Positions 7,824-17,178 are shown, counted from the stretch's first letter. The stretch is DNA of 64,000 bases from an uncultured Prevotellaceae bacterium (GCA_902776685.1 CACYRB010000004.1:1-64000), one strand, 5' to 3'. Notes: a model not told the origin generated them from the letters alone. Program-made: numbers and translations.

Positions 7824-9311
7824 TTACTTCTGGTCGGAAACCTCGGTGATGGGGTTGCCGATGCACGAGTTGGGCATCTGTATGCGGATCATGGCGCACA
7901 CCGTGGCTGCTATGTCGACCATGTAGTTGGTGTGCGTGGACCGTCCGGGCTTCACGTGCCATCCGAAGAACACGCAGGGTATGTGGCTGTCGTAAGGATT
8001 CCATGCGCCGTGTGTGGTGCCGCGGTAGTTGTTGTCGACGTTGAAGTCGTAGAGTCCGGCACGTGTGACGCAGTAGATGTCGCCCGACCGCTCGCTGTTC
8101 CATCCGTTGACCAGCTGTTCGCGCAGGAAGGCGGGCACGGTGGCTGTGCCGGCTTTGGCCAGGTCGACCACATAGAGCAGTTCCTTATATTGCTTCAGGA
8201 ACTCGATGCTCTCGTCGACCACGTCTTGCAGCTTCAGTCCGGCGGCCTTGATGCCGGGGCGGTCGAGGAACAGCTTGTACGAATAGGTGAAGGGTGCCAT
8301 GTTGTCGAGTCCGAATTTCTCCTTGAGGTGCTCGTTGAGGGCCTTGCGCGCGTCGCCGAGGCTCCATCCGCCGGCGGTGATGCTGTGCTCGCTGAGCATG
8401 GTGGAGTTGTGGGCGGCACCGTGGTCGGCCGTGAGGAAGAGCAGATACTGTCCCTTGCCAATCTTCTTGTCGAGGTAGTTGAGGAACTGGGCGAGGTCGT
8501 GGTCGAGCCGCATGTAGACATCGTAGTTCTCCTTGCCGCGTGTGCCGAAGCTGTGGGCGATGGCGTCGGTGGGCGATACGCTGACGCAGAGCATGTCGCA
8601 CTCGCCGCGCTGTCCCAGCCGCTCGTTCTCAATGGCGGCCTGTGCCATGAGGAACGTCTTGGTGACGCCGTCGGGCGACATCTTGATGTCCTTGCCCGGG
8701 TTCCAGGTGTTCTCCTGGTTGAACTTCTTGACCCACTCGGGCAGGTCCTGCATGTAGTAGGTCGAGGTGATGTAGTGGCCCTGCGCATTGTCCCACCAGT
8801 AGGCTGCGTCGGCACCATGTCCGGCGGGCAGGATGGCGGCACGGTCTTTCATGGCCACGCCGATGACCTTCGAGCGGAAGTCGGTGGCCACCTTCAGCAT
8901 GTCGCCGATGGTGGTGGCCGTCATCTTGCGCGGCGACATCTCGCCGGCACGCCCCTCGCCGCCCACACTCTTCACCGAGTGGTCGGAGCAGCAGTAGGTG
9001 AAGCGGCCGTCCATATAGAAGTCGTTGCCGGCAATGCTGTGCAGGGCCGGCGTGGTGCCAGTGTAGATGCTGGCATGACCGATGCCCGTCACGGTGGGCA
9101 CGTAGTTGATGAGGTTGTTCTCGCAGTTGAACCCCTCGTCGACGAGCCGGCGCAGACCGCCACGCTCGAATTTGTCGTAATAGTAGTACAGGTAGTCCCA
9201 GCGCATCTGGTCTACCACAAGACCGACGACCAGCTTCGGTCGCTCAACCTGAGCACTGGCGCCGAAAGCCATCAGGGCAAACGCCAGAGAAAGAAACAGT
9301 TTTTTCATCAT
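7824..9311 (-). CDS. PafA-like alkaline phosphatase family protein
   Basis: 495 residues with a clean signal peptide (MMKKLFLSLAFALMAFGASAQ), so secreted or periplasmic. The alkaline phosphatase/phosphodiesterase fold is indicated by VVGLVVDQMRWDYL (first metal-binding Asp) and the nucleophile segment PTVTGIGHASIYTG, where a Thr is the attacking residue in PafA-type enzymes. LTADHGAAHN carries further zinc ligands. These enzymes hydrolyse phosphate monoesters in Bacteroidetes; a phosphodiesterase activity cannot be excluded. It diverges from the WG-repeat gene through paired promoters at 9538-9620. Its ~220-nt leader would contain the 9361-9507 repeats. Confidence 0.88.
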   Translation of the reverse strand: MMKKLFLSLAFALMAFGASAQVERPKLVVGLVVDQMRWDYLYYYYDKFERGGLRRLVDEGFNCENNLINYVPTVTGIGHASIYTGTTPALHSIAGNDFYMDGRFTYCCSDHSVKSVGGEGRAGEMSPRKMTATTIGDMLKVATDFRSKVIGVAMKDRAAILPAGHGADAAYWWDNAQGHYITSTYYMQDLPEWVKKFNQENTWNPGKDIKMSPDGVTKTFLMAQAAIENERLGQRGECDMLCVSVSPTDAIAHSFGTRGKENYDVYMRLDHDLAQFLNYLDKKIGKGQYLLFLTADHGAAHNSTMLSEHSITAGGWSLGDARKALNEHLKEKFGLDNMAPFTYSYKLFLDRPGIKAAGLKLQDVVDESIEFLKQYKELLYVVDLAKAGTATVPAFLREQLVNGWNSERSGDIYCVTRAGLYDFNVDNNYRGTTHGAWNPYDSHIPCVFFGWHVKPGRSTHTNYMVDIAATVCAMIRIQMPNSCIGNPITEVSDQK

Positions 9312-9360
9312 GACTTTAGTTTATAGATTTATGTATTCAAGTTTCACAAGCTTCGCTTGC

Positions 9361-9507
9361 TCAGGAGTTAACGGGAGTTAGCCAACTGCGTCGGCGGAAG
9401 TTAACGGGAGTTAGCGGACGATTGTTCTCGCGATAGGAAAGACTATTGTCTGTTAACTCCACAGGTCGAAGACCTGTTAACTCCCGATAACTCCTGTTAA
9501 CTACTGA
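9361..9507. repeat. Cluster of direct and inverted gttaact-type repeats
   Basis: The word gttaacgggagtta occurs twice (near 9366 and 9399). Inverted forms such as gttaactcc and gttaactcccgataactcc follow, and there are small hairpins (aggtcgaagacct). It lies in the untranslated leader of the PafA-like gene. It resembles the low-complexity intergenic repeats found elsewhere in the window. No open frame of note. Confidence 0.6.
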
Positions 9508-9537
9508 CATGCGAAAGTTGTGTTTATGTATTTGCGG

Positions 9538-9569
9538 GCAAAAGTACGAAAAAAAGCAACATCGGCAAA
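9538..9569 (-). promoter_or_regulatory. Promoter for the PafA-like gene
   Basis: On the minus strand, TACTTTTGC (9538-9546) is preceded 19 nt upstream by TTTG (9566-9569), a good match to the Bacteroidetes -33/-7 pattern. Confidence 0.7.
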
Positions 9570-9588
9570 ATAAAATGTGCGAACTTTT

Positions 9589-9620
9589 TTTGCCGATTGT
9601 GGAAAAAGTCGTAATTTTGC
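9589..9620 (+). promoter_or_regulatory. Promoter for the WG-repeat gene
   Basis: TTTG at 9589-9592, a 19-nt spacer, then TAATTTTGC at 9612-9620. The leader to the ATG at 9639 would be very short (about 10 nt). It is divergent from the PafA-like promoter. Confidence 0.75.
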
Positions 9621-9638
9621 CAAAAAGAAAGAAAAGAC

Positions 9639-10316
9639 ATGGAAAAGATTACACCGGAAAACTTCGAGACACTCTATGTCGACCCGATAGAACAACGACA
9701 AATCGACAAGTTCGTGTGCGACGAGATGGGGCGCCAGGTGCACCGCTACATCAAGGGCATGTCGGGCACCAAGCAGATGATGTTGCGCTTCGAGGAACAG
9801 CTCTCCACGCTGACCATCCCCGAGCGCGAGCAGGCCATTGCCCGCTACATCGACTTGAACCGCAAGGTGCTCAGTGGTCTCGACCTGAAGATTGTGCTCA
9901 CCCGCGCCATGGCCAACTATTGCGACACCTTCAGCTATCTGCTCACCATGGTCAACGACCGTCGGAAGATGGTCTACTACCTGCACCGCATAGAACAGAA
10001 GTATAAGCAGTTCCATGAAGTGTTTGAGGTCGACGGGAAGTTTGGCATCAAAGACCATGAGGGCCGCGTGATCGTCTCGGCCAGCTACGACTTCCTGCGC
10101 ACCTGCTATGTCTACGTCGACGACCTCGTCATGATGCCCATCATCGCCCAGCGCGACGGCAAGCTCGGACTCATCCTGCCCGACGGCCACGACACCGTCG
10201 TCGCACCCTTCGACTACGACGACATTTCGCTGCGCGACGAGTATCCCTACTTCGAAGCCCGCAAAGGCCGCACCAAAGGATTCATCGACAAAGACGGCAA
10301 GTTTGTGAAGAAGTAA
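9639..10316 (+). CDS. WG-repeat (KWG-like) protein
   Basis: 225 residues, no signal peptide. The N-terminal ~125 residues are helical with many charged residues and no family I recognise. The C-terminal ~90 residues hold three WG-type repeats: DGKFGIKDHEGRVIVSASYD, DGKLGLILPDGHDTVVAPFD and RTKGFIDKDGKFVKK. The usual Trp is replaced by Phe or Leu. WG repeats form beta-rich modules often used in binding; no enzymatic role is implied. It ends by convergence with the MFS gene across a 40-bp palindrome. Confidence 0.8.
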   Translation: MEKITPENFETLYVDPIEQRQIDKFVCDEMGRQVHRYIKGMSGTKQMMLRFEEQLSTLTIPEREQAIARYIDLNRKVLSGLDLKIVLTRAMANYCDTFSYLLTMVNDRRKMVYYLHRIEQKYKQFHEVFEVDGKFGIKDHEGRVIVSASYDFLRTCYVYVDDLVMMPIIAQRDGKLGLILPDGHDTVVAPFDYDDISLRDEYPYFEARKGRTKGFIDKDGKFVKK

Positions 10317-10345
10317 AAAGACCAAAGACCAACAGACCCACACAG

Positions 10346-10714
10346 CAGACCCACCCCCTGCCCCTCCCTAAAAAGGAGGGGAGCATATAGTTAGGCAATG
10401 ATATAGCAGTTGGCACTAAGAAAAGTCCCGAAGGGACGGCAGAATACAGGCAGGGGTGTAGCGCAGCGGAACCCCTGTATACGAGTGACGATGGCGGCAG
10501 AACACATATTATCATTCTGTCACCCCTTCGGGGTTCTTATGTCGCATCACAATTTGCAGGGGTGTAGCGTAGCGGAACCCCTGCCTGTGTTCTGTCAGCC
10601 TTTCAGGCTTCTATGCCAACTGCTATATCATTGCCTATAGTTATTCTAATCGATTGTCCGAAAAGAGAACTAACTGCTCCCCTCCTTTTTAGGGAGGGGC
10701 AGGGGGTGGGTCTG
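10346..10714. repeat. 40-bp inverted repeat split by a MITE insertion
   Basis: Bases 10346-10385 are the exact reverse complement of 10675-10714 (40 of 40; arms contain cccctccctaaaaaggaggg). Without the inserted element at 10394-10635 the arms would be about 48 nt apart. It lies between the convergent WG-repeat and MFS genes, so it may act as a bidirectional terminator. Confidence 0.85.
10394..10635. mobile_element. MITE-like element, copy 3 (242 bp), with perfect target duplication
   Basis: 22-bp inverted ends at 10394-10415 and 10614-10635 are perfect. An exact 8-bp duplication tatagtta flanks it at 10386-10393 and 10636-10643. The interior is the same family as 7409-7670, with its central palindrome in the opposite orientation. 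It has inserted into the spacer of a larger palindrome, so it is younger than that repeat. It encodes no recognisable transposase. Confidence 0.8.
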
Positions 10715-10766
10715 TAGGGTGAGTCTGCTGTGTCTTTTTTACCTTTTCACCCTTTCACCTTTTAAT

Positions 10767-11915
10767 TTACTCTTTCACCAACTTCGTGTAGAAAGCCAGG
10801 AACAGAGCACCGGCTGCCAACACCAGAACAGCACCCAGCTGGCCGATGGCATCGCTGGCAAAGCCCATCAGCTGCAAGAAAATCATTGCACCGAAGATGC
10901 CCGTAATCATCAGACCAGACACCTCGTTCTGCTTCGTCGACTCAGAGAGCATAGCCCGCGAGACGATAATCGAGAACAGATTGCTGTCGCCATAGCCGAT
11001 GAGCACAATCGACGTGTAGAGCACAGCCTTCGTCGTACCCACACCCAAGCCCAGCAGAGCCAGGAAAATCATAGCCACACTGATGATGTAGAACGTGCGC
11101 TGCTTCATCACGCGCAGGAAGAACGAACCCGTGAAGCAACCCACCGTACGGGCGATGAAATAGAGCGACGTGGCAAAAGCAGCCTCGTTGAGCGACATCC
11201 CCAAACGCTCCATCAACACTTTCGGAGCCGTCGTGTTCACACCCACGTCGATACCTACGCAACACATGATGGCAACAAACGACAACAGCACCACCGGCTT
11301 GCCCAACAGACGGAAACAGTCGGCCACCGACGAAGCCTTACCCTCGACAGGCTCCTCATGGATGCGCGTGCCGAAAAGCCAGAGCGTAGCCAGAATGCCG
11401 ATAACCATGTAGATAGGAAACAGCACGCGCCAGCCCAAGCCAAACGACGGAATGGCCGATGTGGCACCCCACATCGCAATCAGCGGAGCCAGAAACGATG
11501 CCGTAGCCTTCACAAACTGACCGAACGTCAGTGTCGAGGCCAGGTTCTCACCACCCGTCACCACCGACACCAGCGGGTTCAGCGACGTCTGCAGTAGCGC
11601 ATTGCCGATGCCCAACAGCGAGAAAGCAACCAGCAGCACGGCAAACGACTGGCCAAACACCAGCATCAGCAAGGCCAGCACCGTGACAGCCAGCGACAAC
11701 AGCACCGTGTTCTTACGGCCGATACGGTTCATCAGCATACCCGTAGGAACCGAGAAAATCAAAAACCAAAAGAACACCAGCGACGCAATCATGTTGGCCG
11801 TAGCGTCGTTAAGCGCAAGGTCCTCCTTCACATAGTTGGACGCAATGCCAACCAAATCCACAAATCCCATGGCAAAAAAACAAAGCATCACGGGAATCAA
11901 CACACTTTTTTTCAT
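10767..11915 (-). CDS. FucP-type sugar MFS transporter
   Basis: 382 residues from the ATG at 11915; the frame is open further upstream, but MKKSVLIPVMLCFFAMGFVDL is the normal family start. About 12 membrane segments are visible. The sequence GNALLQTSLNPLV matches the conserved TM4-5 segment of the fucose:H+ symporter family, and MNRIGRKNTVL is the MFS loop 2-3 motif. It should import a monosaccharide by proton symport; the substrate is not evident. A minus-strand TACCTTTGC (11969-11977) could be its -7 box. It is convergent with the WG-repeat gene. Confidence 0.85.
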   Translation of the reverse strand: MKKSVLIPVMLCFFAMGFVDLVGIASNYVKEDLALNDATANMIASLVFFWFLIFSVPTGMLMNRIGRKNTVLLSLAVTVLALLMLVFGQSFAVLLVAFSLLGIGNALLQTSLNPLVSVVTGGENLASTLTFGQFVKATASFLAPLIAMWGATSAIPSFGLGWRVLFPIYMVIGILATLWLFGTRIHEEPVEGKASSVADCFRLLGKPVVLLSFVAIMCCVGIDVGVNTTAPKVLMERLGMSLNEAAFATSLYFIARTVGCFTGSFFLRVMKQRTFYIISVAMIFLALLGLGVGTTKAVLYTSIVLIGYGDSNLFSIIVSRAMLSESTKQNEVSGLMITGIFGAMIFLQLMGFASDAIGQLGAVLVLAAGALFLAFYTKLVKE

Positions 11916-12092
11916 AGATGATAGACGTTTAAAATTATATTCGTAATAAAGGTTTTCCGATTCAGTCTGCAAAGGTAATGCAAATTTTCGAAAAAACAAC
12001 ACAACTCATCGTGAAAAATACCAGTTTTATCGCGCGTGCAATTTATAATGTGCAAAAAAATGTGATAAAAACCACACAAATTCAACACTTTG

Positions 12093-12125
12093 TTTGGTCA
12101 ATCGCAAGAAAAAAACTAACTTTGC
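12093..12125 (+). promoter_or_regulatory. Promoter of the polysaccharide operon
   Basis: TTTG (12093-12096), a 20-nt spacer and TAACTTTGC (12117-12125) make a strong Bacteroidetes promoter. Transcription would begin near 12132, leaving a ~310-nt leader before the first gene. Confidence 0.75.
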
Positions 12126-12441
12126 ACCGCAAAAAAGGCAGCCAATATGAATCTGCGAGACAAATACAACGGACAAACAAAGTAGACAAGATAGAAAGCT
12201 AAAAAATCAAACTACCTCTAAAATCTTGGTTCCTGTTTTCTATATCTATGCAGACTTTCCTGTCCGCACCTTCGTCTCCCACGCGGTTTTCTGTTGCGGT
12301 GTACAATGCGTCATCTCACCCCACTATTTCCTCCTCTGTGTCTGATGGTGCAGGGTGACTTTTGTATATCAGCAGGGAAAATCCGATAAGATTCTTTTCT
12401 CTTTTTTATATAGGGGAAAGACAAATAATCAAAACAAAATA
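12126..12441 (+). other. Long untranslated leader of the polysaccharide operon
   Basis: No UpxY/UpxZ-type antiterminator gene, usual at the head of Bacteroides capsule loci, is present. A 12-codon frame at 12147-12185 (MNLRDKYNGQTK) begins just after the predicted start site and could be a leader peptide. The remainder (12186-12441) is pyrimidine-rich with no clear terminator hairpin. The region 11978-12092 upstream of the promoter shows no gene. Confidence 0.4.
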
Positions 12442-13410
12442 ATGAAAGTATTAGTGACAGGCGGAGCCGGATTCATCGGTTCCAATTTGACAGAACATCT
12501 GCTCAAAGAAGGGCACGAGGTGCGCGTGCTCGACAACTTCGCAACAGGTCATATCGAGAACCTGTTGCCGTTCTTCGATGCCTTTAAAGGTTGCTTTGAG
12601 TTGCAAGTGGGCGATATCCGCAATCTGGACGATTGCCGGAAGGCCGTCGAAGGCATGGAGTATGTGTTGCACGAGGGAGCTCTCGGCAGCGTACCCCGTT
12701 CCATAAAAGACCCGATAACGACAAACGATACAAATATCGGCGGCTTCCTGAACATGATAGTGGCCTCTCGCGATGCTGGTATACGGCGTTTTGTCTTCGC
12801 AGCCAGTTCGTCGACCTACGGCGACAGCAAGACGCTTCCCAAGGTGGAAGATAAAATTGGCAAGCCCCTTTCGCCTTATGCCATCACAAAGTATGTCGAT
12901 GAACTCTATGCCGATGTCTTTGCTCGTACCTATGACTTTGAGTATATCGGTCTGCGCTATTTCAACGTGTTCGGCCGTCGGCAGGACCCCAACGGAGCCT
13001 ATGCTGCCGTGATACCTTTGTTCGTCAAGAAACTGATGGCGCACGAAGCACCGACCATCAACGGCGACGGTGAGTACAGCCGCGACTTCACCTACATCGA
13101 CAACGTCATCCAGATGAATATGCTGGCCCTGACCACAACAAACAAGGATGCCGTAAACCAGATTTACAACACCGCGTTCGGCGAGCGCACAACGCTGAAC
13201 CAGTTGGTCGGTTATCTGAAGGAATACCTCGGAGCCTTCGACCCGGCCATCAAAGAGATAGAAGCCGTTCATGGTCCCAACCGGTTGGGCGACATACCCC
13301 ATTCGCTTGCCTGCATCGACAAAGCCAAGGCTTTACTCGGCTATGCACCAAAATATAGCATGAAAGACGGGTTGCGCGAAGCCGCCCGTTGGTATTGGGA
13401 GAATTTATAA
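12442..13410 (+). CDS. UDP-N-acetylglucosamine 4-epimerase (WbpP/TviC type)
   Basis: 322 residues from the ATG at 12442; the frame is open upstream to 12355, but MKVLVTGGAGFIGSNL is the natural Rossmann start. Extended SDR with the NAD motif TGGAGFIG, SSSTYGD and the catalytic YAITK at about residues 146-150. GSVPRSIKDPITTNDTN and RYFNVFGRRQDPNGAYAAVI are typical of WbpP/TviC enzymes, which convert UDP-GlcNAc to UDP-GalNAc or the corresponding uronic acids. First gene of the operon, 10 nt ahead of the partner dehydrogenase. Confidence 0.9.
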   Translation: MKVLVTGGAGFIGSNLTEHLLKEGHEVRVLDNFATGHIENLLPFFDAFKGCFELQVGDIRNLDDCRKAVEGMEYVLHEGALGSVPRSIKDPITTNDTNIGGFLNMIVASRDAGIRRFVFAASSSTYGDSKTLPKVEDKIGKPLSPYAITKYVDELYADVFARTYDFEYIGLRYFNVFGRRQDPNGAYAAVIPLFVKKLMAHEAPTINGDGEYSRDFTYIDNVIQMNMLALTTTNKDAVNQIYNTAFGERTTLNQLVGYLKEYLGAFDPAIKEIEAVHGPNRLGDIPHSLACIDKAKALLGYAPKYSMKDGLREAARWYWENL

Positions 13411-13420
13411 AATCGAAAAA

Positions 13421-14689
13421 ATGAAAGATATCAGAATTTGTGTAATTGGCTTGGGCTATGTGGGACTTCCTCTGGCCCGATTGTTTTCTACAAAATACCC
13501 GACAGTCGGCTTCGATATGAGTCAGCGACGGGTAGATGCCTTGATGGCCGGACATGATGCCACACTCGAGGTGGCCGACGACTTGCTGCAGGATGCCATC
13601 AACAATCACGGCTTTATTTGTACCACCGACCTTGAGAAAATCCGCGACTGCAACTTTTATGTCGTTGCCGTTCCCACACCCGTTGACGAGAACAACAACC
13701 CCGACCTCAGTCCGCTCTATGGTGCCAGCACCACGGTAGGCAAGGTCATTTCAAAAGACGATATTGTCGTTTACGAATCGACCGTCTATCCTGGCGTGAC
13801 CGAAGACGAGTGCATCCCCGTCGTGGAGAAAGTGAGCGGACTAAAACTGAACGTCGACTTTTTTGCCGGATATAGTCCCGAGCGCATTAACCCGGGTGAC
13901 AAGCAACACACCGTTGAGCATATTAAGAAAGTCACGTCAGGCTCGACACCCGAGATAGGAAAACTCGTCAACGAGGTCTATGCCTCTGTCATCACGGCCG
14001 GCACCCATCTTGCTCCAACCATCAAGGTGGCTGAGGCTGCAAAGGTGATAGAAAACTCACAACGCGACATCAACATTGCGTTTGTCAATGAACTGTCAAA
14101 GATATTCAACAAGATGGGCATCGATACGCACGACGTGTTGGAAGCCGCCTCAACAAAATGGAACTTCCTGCCGTTCAAGCCGGGACTGGTAGGCGGTCAT
14201 TGCATCGGTGTCGACCCGTATTACCTGGCTCAGTGTGCACAGCGTCATGGCTATAATCCTGAAATCATCCTTGCCGGCCGCCGCATGAACGACGGAATGG
14301 GCGAATATGTCGCCAACGAAACAGTCAAGCTGATGCTGAAGAAAGGCATTCAGGTACTCGGCTCAAAGATTCTGATACTTGGTTTCACGTTTAAGGAGAA
14401 CTGCCCCGACGTGCGTAACACGAAAGTTATCGACATCTACAAGGCTTTGCAGGAATACAACCTCGACATCACCGTCTACGATCCCTGGGCCAATCCCGAA
14501 ATCGTAATGCACGAATATGGTATAGAGGTAGTCAACGAACTTCCTACTGAGCAGGCCGACGCCGCCATCCTTGCCGTTGCCCATAAGAAATTCGACGGGC
14601 TGGACGTTCCTGCACTGCTCAAAGCCAAACACGTCATCTTCGACGTGAAAGGTATCCTTGACAAAACGATTGTCGACGGAAGATTGTAA
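13421..14689 (+). CDS. UDP-HexNAc 6-dehydrogenase (WbpO/TviB type)
   Basis: 422 residues. The N-terminal Rossmann motif is GLGYVGLPLA. The catalytic cysteine lies in GLVGGHCIGVDPYYL (about Cys261), and the C-terminal UDP-binding domain contains GFTFKENCPDVRNTK. The family oxidises UDP-GalNAc or UDP-GlcNAc to the uronic acid with two NAD+. Paired with the upstream epimerase, the likely product is UDP-GalNAcA. The last base of its stop codon is the first base of the next ATG (TAATG), so translation is coupled. Confidence 0.92.
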   Translation: MKDIRICVIGLGYVGLPLARLFSTKYPTVGFDMSQRRVDALMAGHDATLEVADDLLQDAINNHGFICTTDLEKIRDCNFYVVAVPTPVDENNNPDLSPLYGASTTVGKVISKDDIVVYESTVYPGVTEDECIPVVEKVSGLKLNVDFFAGYSPERINPGDKQHTVEHIKKVTSGSTPEIGKLVNEVYASVITAGTHLAPTIKVAEAAKVIENSQRDINIAFVNELSKIFNKMGIDTHDVLEAASTKWNFLPFKPGLVGGHCIGVDPYYLAQCAQRHGYNPEIILAGRRMNDGMGEYVANETVKLMLKKGIQVLGSKILILGFTFKENCPDVRNTKVIDIYKALQEYNLDITVYDPWANPEIVMHEYGIEVVNELPTEQADAAILAVAHKKFDGLDVPALLKAKHVIFDVKGILDKTIVDGRL

Positions 14690-15705
14690 TGGCGGGAAAG
14701 CGATTATATGAAATATCAGTATTGCGCCCGCTACTGATTTTGTCAATAGTAGTGGGTCATTGCTTCGCCATTTATTCAGGTTCATGGAAAACGCCCGAGT
14801 GGCTGATGCAATATCCAACGGCATATAGCTATGTAAATCCGTTTTTTATTAGCTTTCAGTTAGCTGCATTTACATTTATCAGCGGCTATCTCATGGGGTA
14901 TAAGAAATATAGAATTGACGTTAATTTTTTTGTAAAAAAGATACGTCGGCTTTATATACCTGCTATCGTTTTTGGTATATTGTATTTAATATTATTTAAA
15001 AAAGCAGATATTCATGGTTTTTTGCCGTTTTCTTTGGCAGTTTTGAAAGGCGTAGGACACCTTTGGTTTCTGCCGATGTTATTTTGGTGTTTTGTATTTG
15101 TCGGTCTTATAGAAAGTTTGAATATCTCATGGAAATGGGTGTTGCCATTTTTCCTGCTGTTGCTATTTGTAAAAGGAACCGCGCAAAGATATTTTCCCCA
15201 TTTAGGAATTGCGAATAGCTTTTCTTATCTTTTTTATTTCTATTTGGGTCTTTTGTGTAAACGCTATAATTGGATGCAACGCTATGAAAATAAAAAACAG
15301 ACAACAGGAATGATAGCTTTTGTGTTATTTCTTTTATTGTTTGCATTTCAAATTATAGTATTGGAACCATTACAAATAGATAGCTTTCTAAAAGGGAAAA
15401 TAAGTGACGTCGCAACTTTGATGATATGTTTATGTGGGATATTCTTCTCATTGCAGTTTGCAAAAGTATCTACCAATAACCCAAAAGCTAATTTTGTTCA
15501 ACGTATGGAGTGGTTGGGTCAATATTGTTTTCCTATATATGTATATCATCAGTTTTTGATATTGTTGTTATACTATACAATACCCCCAACTTTTCTTCCA
15601 ACTAACATTATTCCGATTGTTGTTTGTATAATTGTCATTTTATTGTCGTTGGCCTTGTCATATATAACGTTACATACACGAATGGGACGACTTATTTTTG
15701 GTTGA
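14689..15705 (+). CDS. Acyltransferase 3 family membrane protein
   Basis: 338 residues with about ten hydrophobic segments. The start RLYEISVLRPLLILSIVVGHC carries the RPxxxxxVVxxH-like signature of integral membrane acyltransferases (PF01757), with the His in VGHC as the probable catalytic residue. Family members O-acetylate surface sugars. Base composition drops sharply to AT-rich here compared with the preceding gene, suggesting a separately acquired block. Confidence 0.85.
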   Translation: MAGKRLYEISVLRPLLILSIVVGHCFAIYSGSWKTPEWLMQYPTAYSYVNPFFISFQLAAFTFISGYLMGYKKYRIDVNFFVKKIRRLYIPAIVFGILYLILFKKADIHGFLPFSLAVLKGVGHLWFLPMLFWCFVFVGLIESLNISWKWVLPFFLLLLFVKGTAQRYFPHLGIANSFSYLFYFYLGLLCKRYNWMQRYENKKQTTGMIAFVLFLLLFAFQIIVLEPLQIDSFLKGKISDVATLMICLCGIFFSLQFAKVSTNNPKANFVQRMEWLGQYCFPIYVYHQFLILLLYYTIPPTFLPTNIIPIVVCIIVILLSLALSYITLHTRMGRLIFG

Positions 15706-17178
15706 ATGGATAATCTGAATCAAAAAATAGGCAGATCTGTTAAGTGGTCAACACTTACCGAGGTGATGAGTAAACTTGTTGCTCCCATCACTAACATGGT
15801 GTTGGCGCGATTGTTGACCCCAGATGCGTTCGGTGTGGTGGCAACCATAACGATGATTATTAGTTTTGCCGAGATATTTTCTGATGCAGGTTTCAATAGA
15901 TATATAATTCAGCATGAATACAACGACGACAGTGATCAGACCATAACGCTAAACACAGCCTTTTGGACAAATCTATCGATTTCCTTGCTTATTTGGGGCG
16001 CGATAAGTATTTTCTCCGAACAAATAGCGGTCATAGTCGGAAATCCAGGTTTGGGGTTGGCTATCATAGTAGCCTGTGTAGCCATACCGCTTCAGGCATT
16101 TTCGTCCATCCAAATGTCTCTGTACAAGCGGAATTTTGATTTCAAGACCTTGTTCGGTGTGCGTGCTGTCGGATTGGTAGTACCGCTGGTTGTAACAATT
16201 CCCCTTGCTTATTTCTATCGAAGTTTTTGGGCCTTAATCATAGGAACAGTTGTCACTAATGTCCTGAATGCAGTCATACTGACATATTTCTCTTCATGGA
16301 AACCAAGGCTGTCATATAGTTTCAAGGCACTCCGTGAAATGTTTTCCTATTCAATATGGGTCCTCTTGGATACTATTTTAGTGTGGTTGACAAATTATTT
16401 CGATATATTCATTATTGGTTTGTTGCTTAGCCAGTACTATTTAGGACTATATAAGACGGCCATGAATGTTTCGGGACAGATTATAGCACTCATTACAGCC
16501 TCATTGATGCCGGTACTCTTTTCAACATTGTCACGATTGCAAAACGATTTGCCAGAATTCAAAAGAACTTTATTGAAATTTCAAAAAGTAGTGAGTATCC
16601 TACTTGTTCCTTTAGGCTTTGGCATTTTTGCCTATAGCGATTTTGTTACACGTATTTTGTTGGGCAACCAATGGGATGAAGCATCAGGCTTTATTGGTTG
16701 GTGGGGACTGACCAGCTGTCTGACGATAACATTATCATATTTTTGCAGTCACACCTATCCGACTTTAGGCAAACCGAGACTGTCGGTTGTCTCACAACTG
16801 TTGCATCTTTCGTTTCTGCTTCCCACGATTTACATTGCTGCTCATTATTCTTTTCAAACGTTGTATTTGTCTCGTTCGCTCATACGCTTTCAAGGAATTC
16901 TGGTCAATATGATAATTGTCTATTTCTTTATCAAAATAACCCCGTTGACTTTTTTAAAGAATATTTTTCCTGCATTGATAAGTTCAGCCATCGTTCTTTC
17001 ATTTGCATTGTTATTCGAGAAATATTTCTTTACAGAATATTTCTATCTTCGTAACATGATTTCCATCGCCCTTTCATTAGTTCTTTATATATTACTGATA
17101 ACCCGTTTCAAACAGGAAAAACAATATCTAGTTTCTCTGACAAAGAAAGCAGGGTTGCATTTTCACAAAAGTCATTAA
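15706..17178 (+). CDS. wzx: Oligosaccharide flippase (Wzx, MOP superfamily)
   Basis: 490 residues, about 12-14 membrane helices. MDNLNQKIGRSVKWSTLTEV and the early LLTPDAFGVVATITMIISF are typical of the PF13440/RfbX-like flippases. It should move lipid-linked repeat units across the inner membrane. The ATG follows the previous stop codon directly, and the next gene follows its own stop directly. Strongly AT-rich. Confidence 0.9.
   Translation: MDNLNQKIGRSVKWSTLTEVMSKLVAPITNMVLARLLTPDAFGVVATITMIISFAEIFSDAGFNRYIIQHEYNDDSDQTITLNTAFWTNLSISLLIWGAISIFSEQIAVIVGNPGLGLAIIVACVAIPLQAFSSIQMSLYKRNFDFKTLFGVRAVGLVVPLVVTIPLAYFYRSFWALIIGTVVTNVLNAVILTYFSSWKPRLSYSFKALREMFSYSIWVLLDTILVWLTNYFDIFIIGLLLSQYYLGLYKTAMNVSGQIIALITASLMPVLFSTLSRLQNDLPEFKRTLLKFQKVVSILLVPLGFGIFAYSDFVTRILLGNQWDEASGFIGWWGLTSCLTITLSYFCSHTYPTLGKPRLSVVSQLLHLSFLLPTIYIAAHYSFQTLYLSRSLIRFQGILVNMIIVYFFIKITPLTFLKNIFPALISSAIVLSFALLFEKYFFTEYFYLRNMISIALSLVLYILLITRFKQEKQYLVSLTKKAGLHFHKSH

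Noticed and set aside
12147..12185. Remnant of a upxY gene
   Set aside because: Twelve codons are too few to support the homology; reported only as a possible leader peptide.
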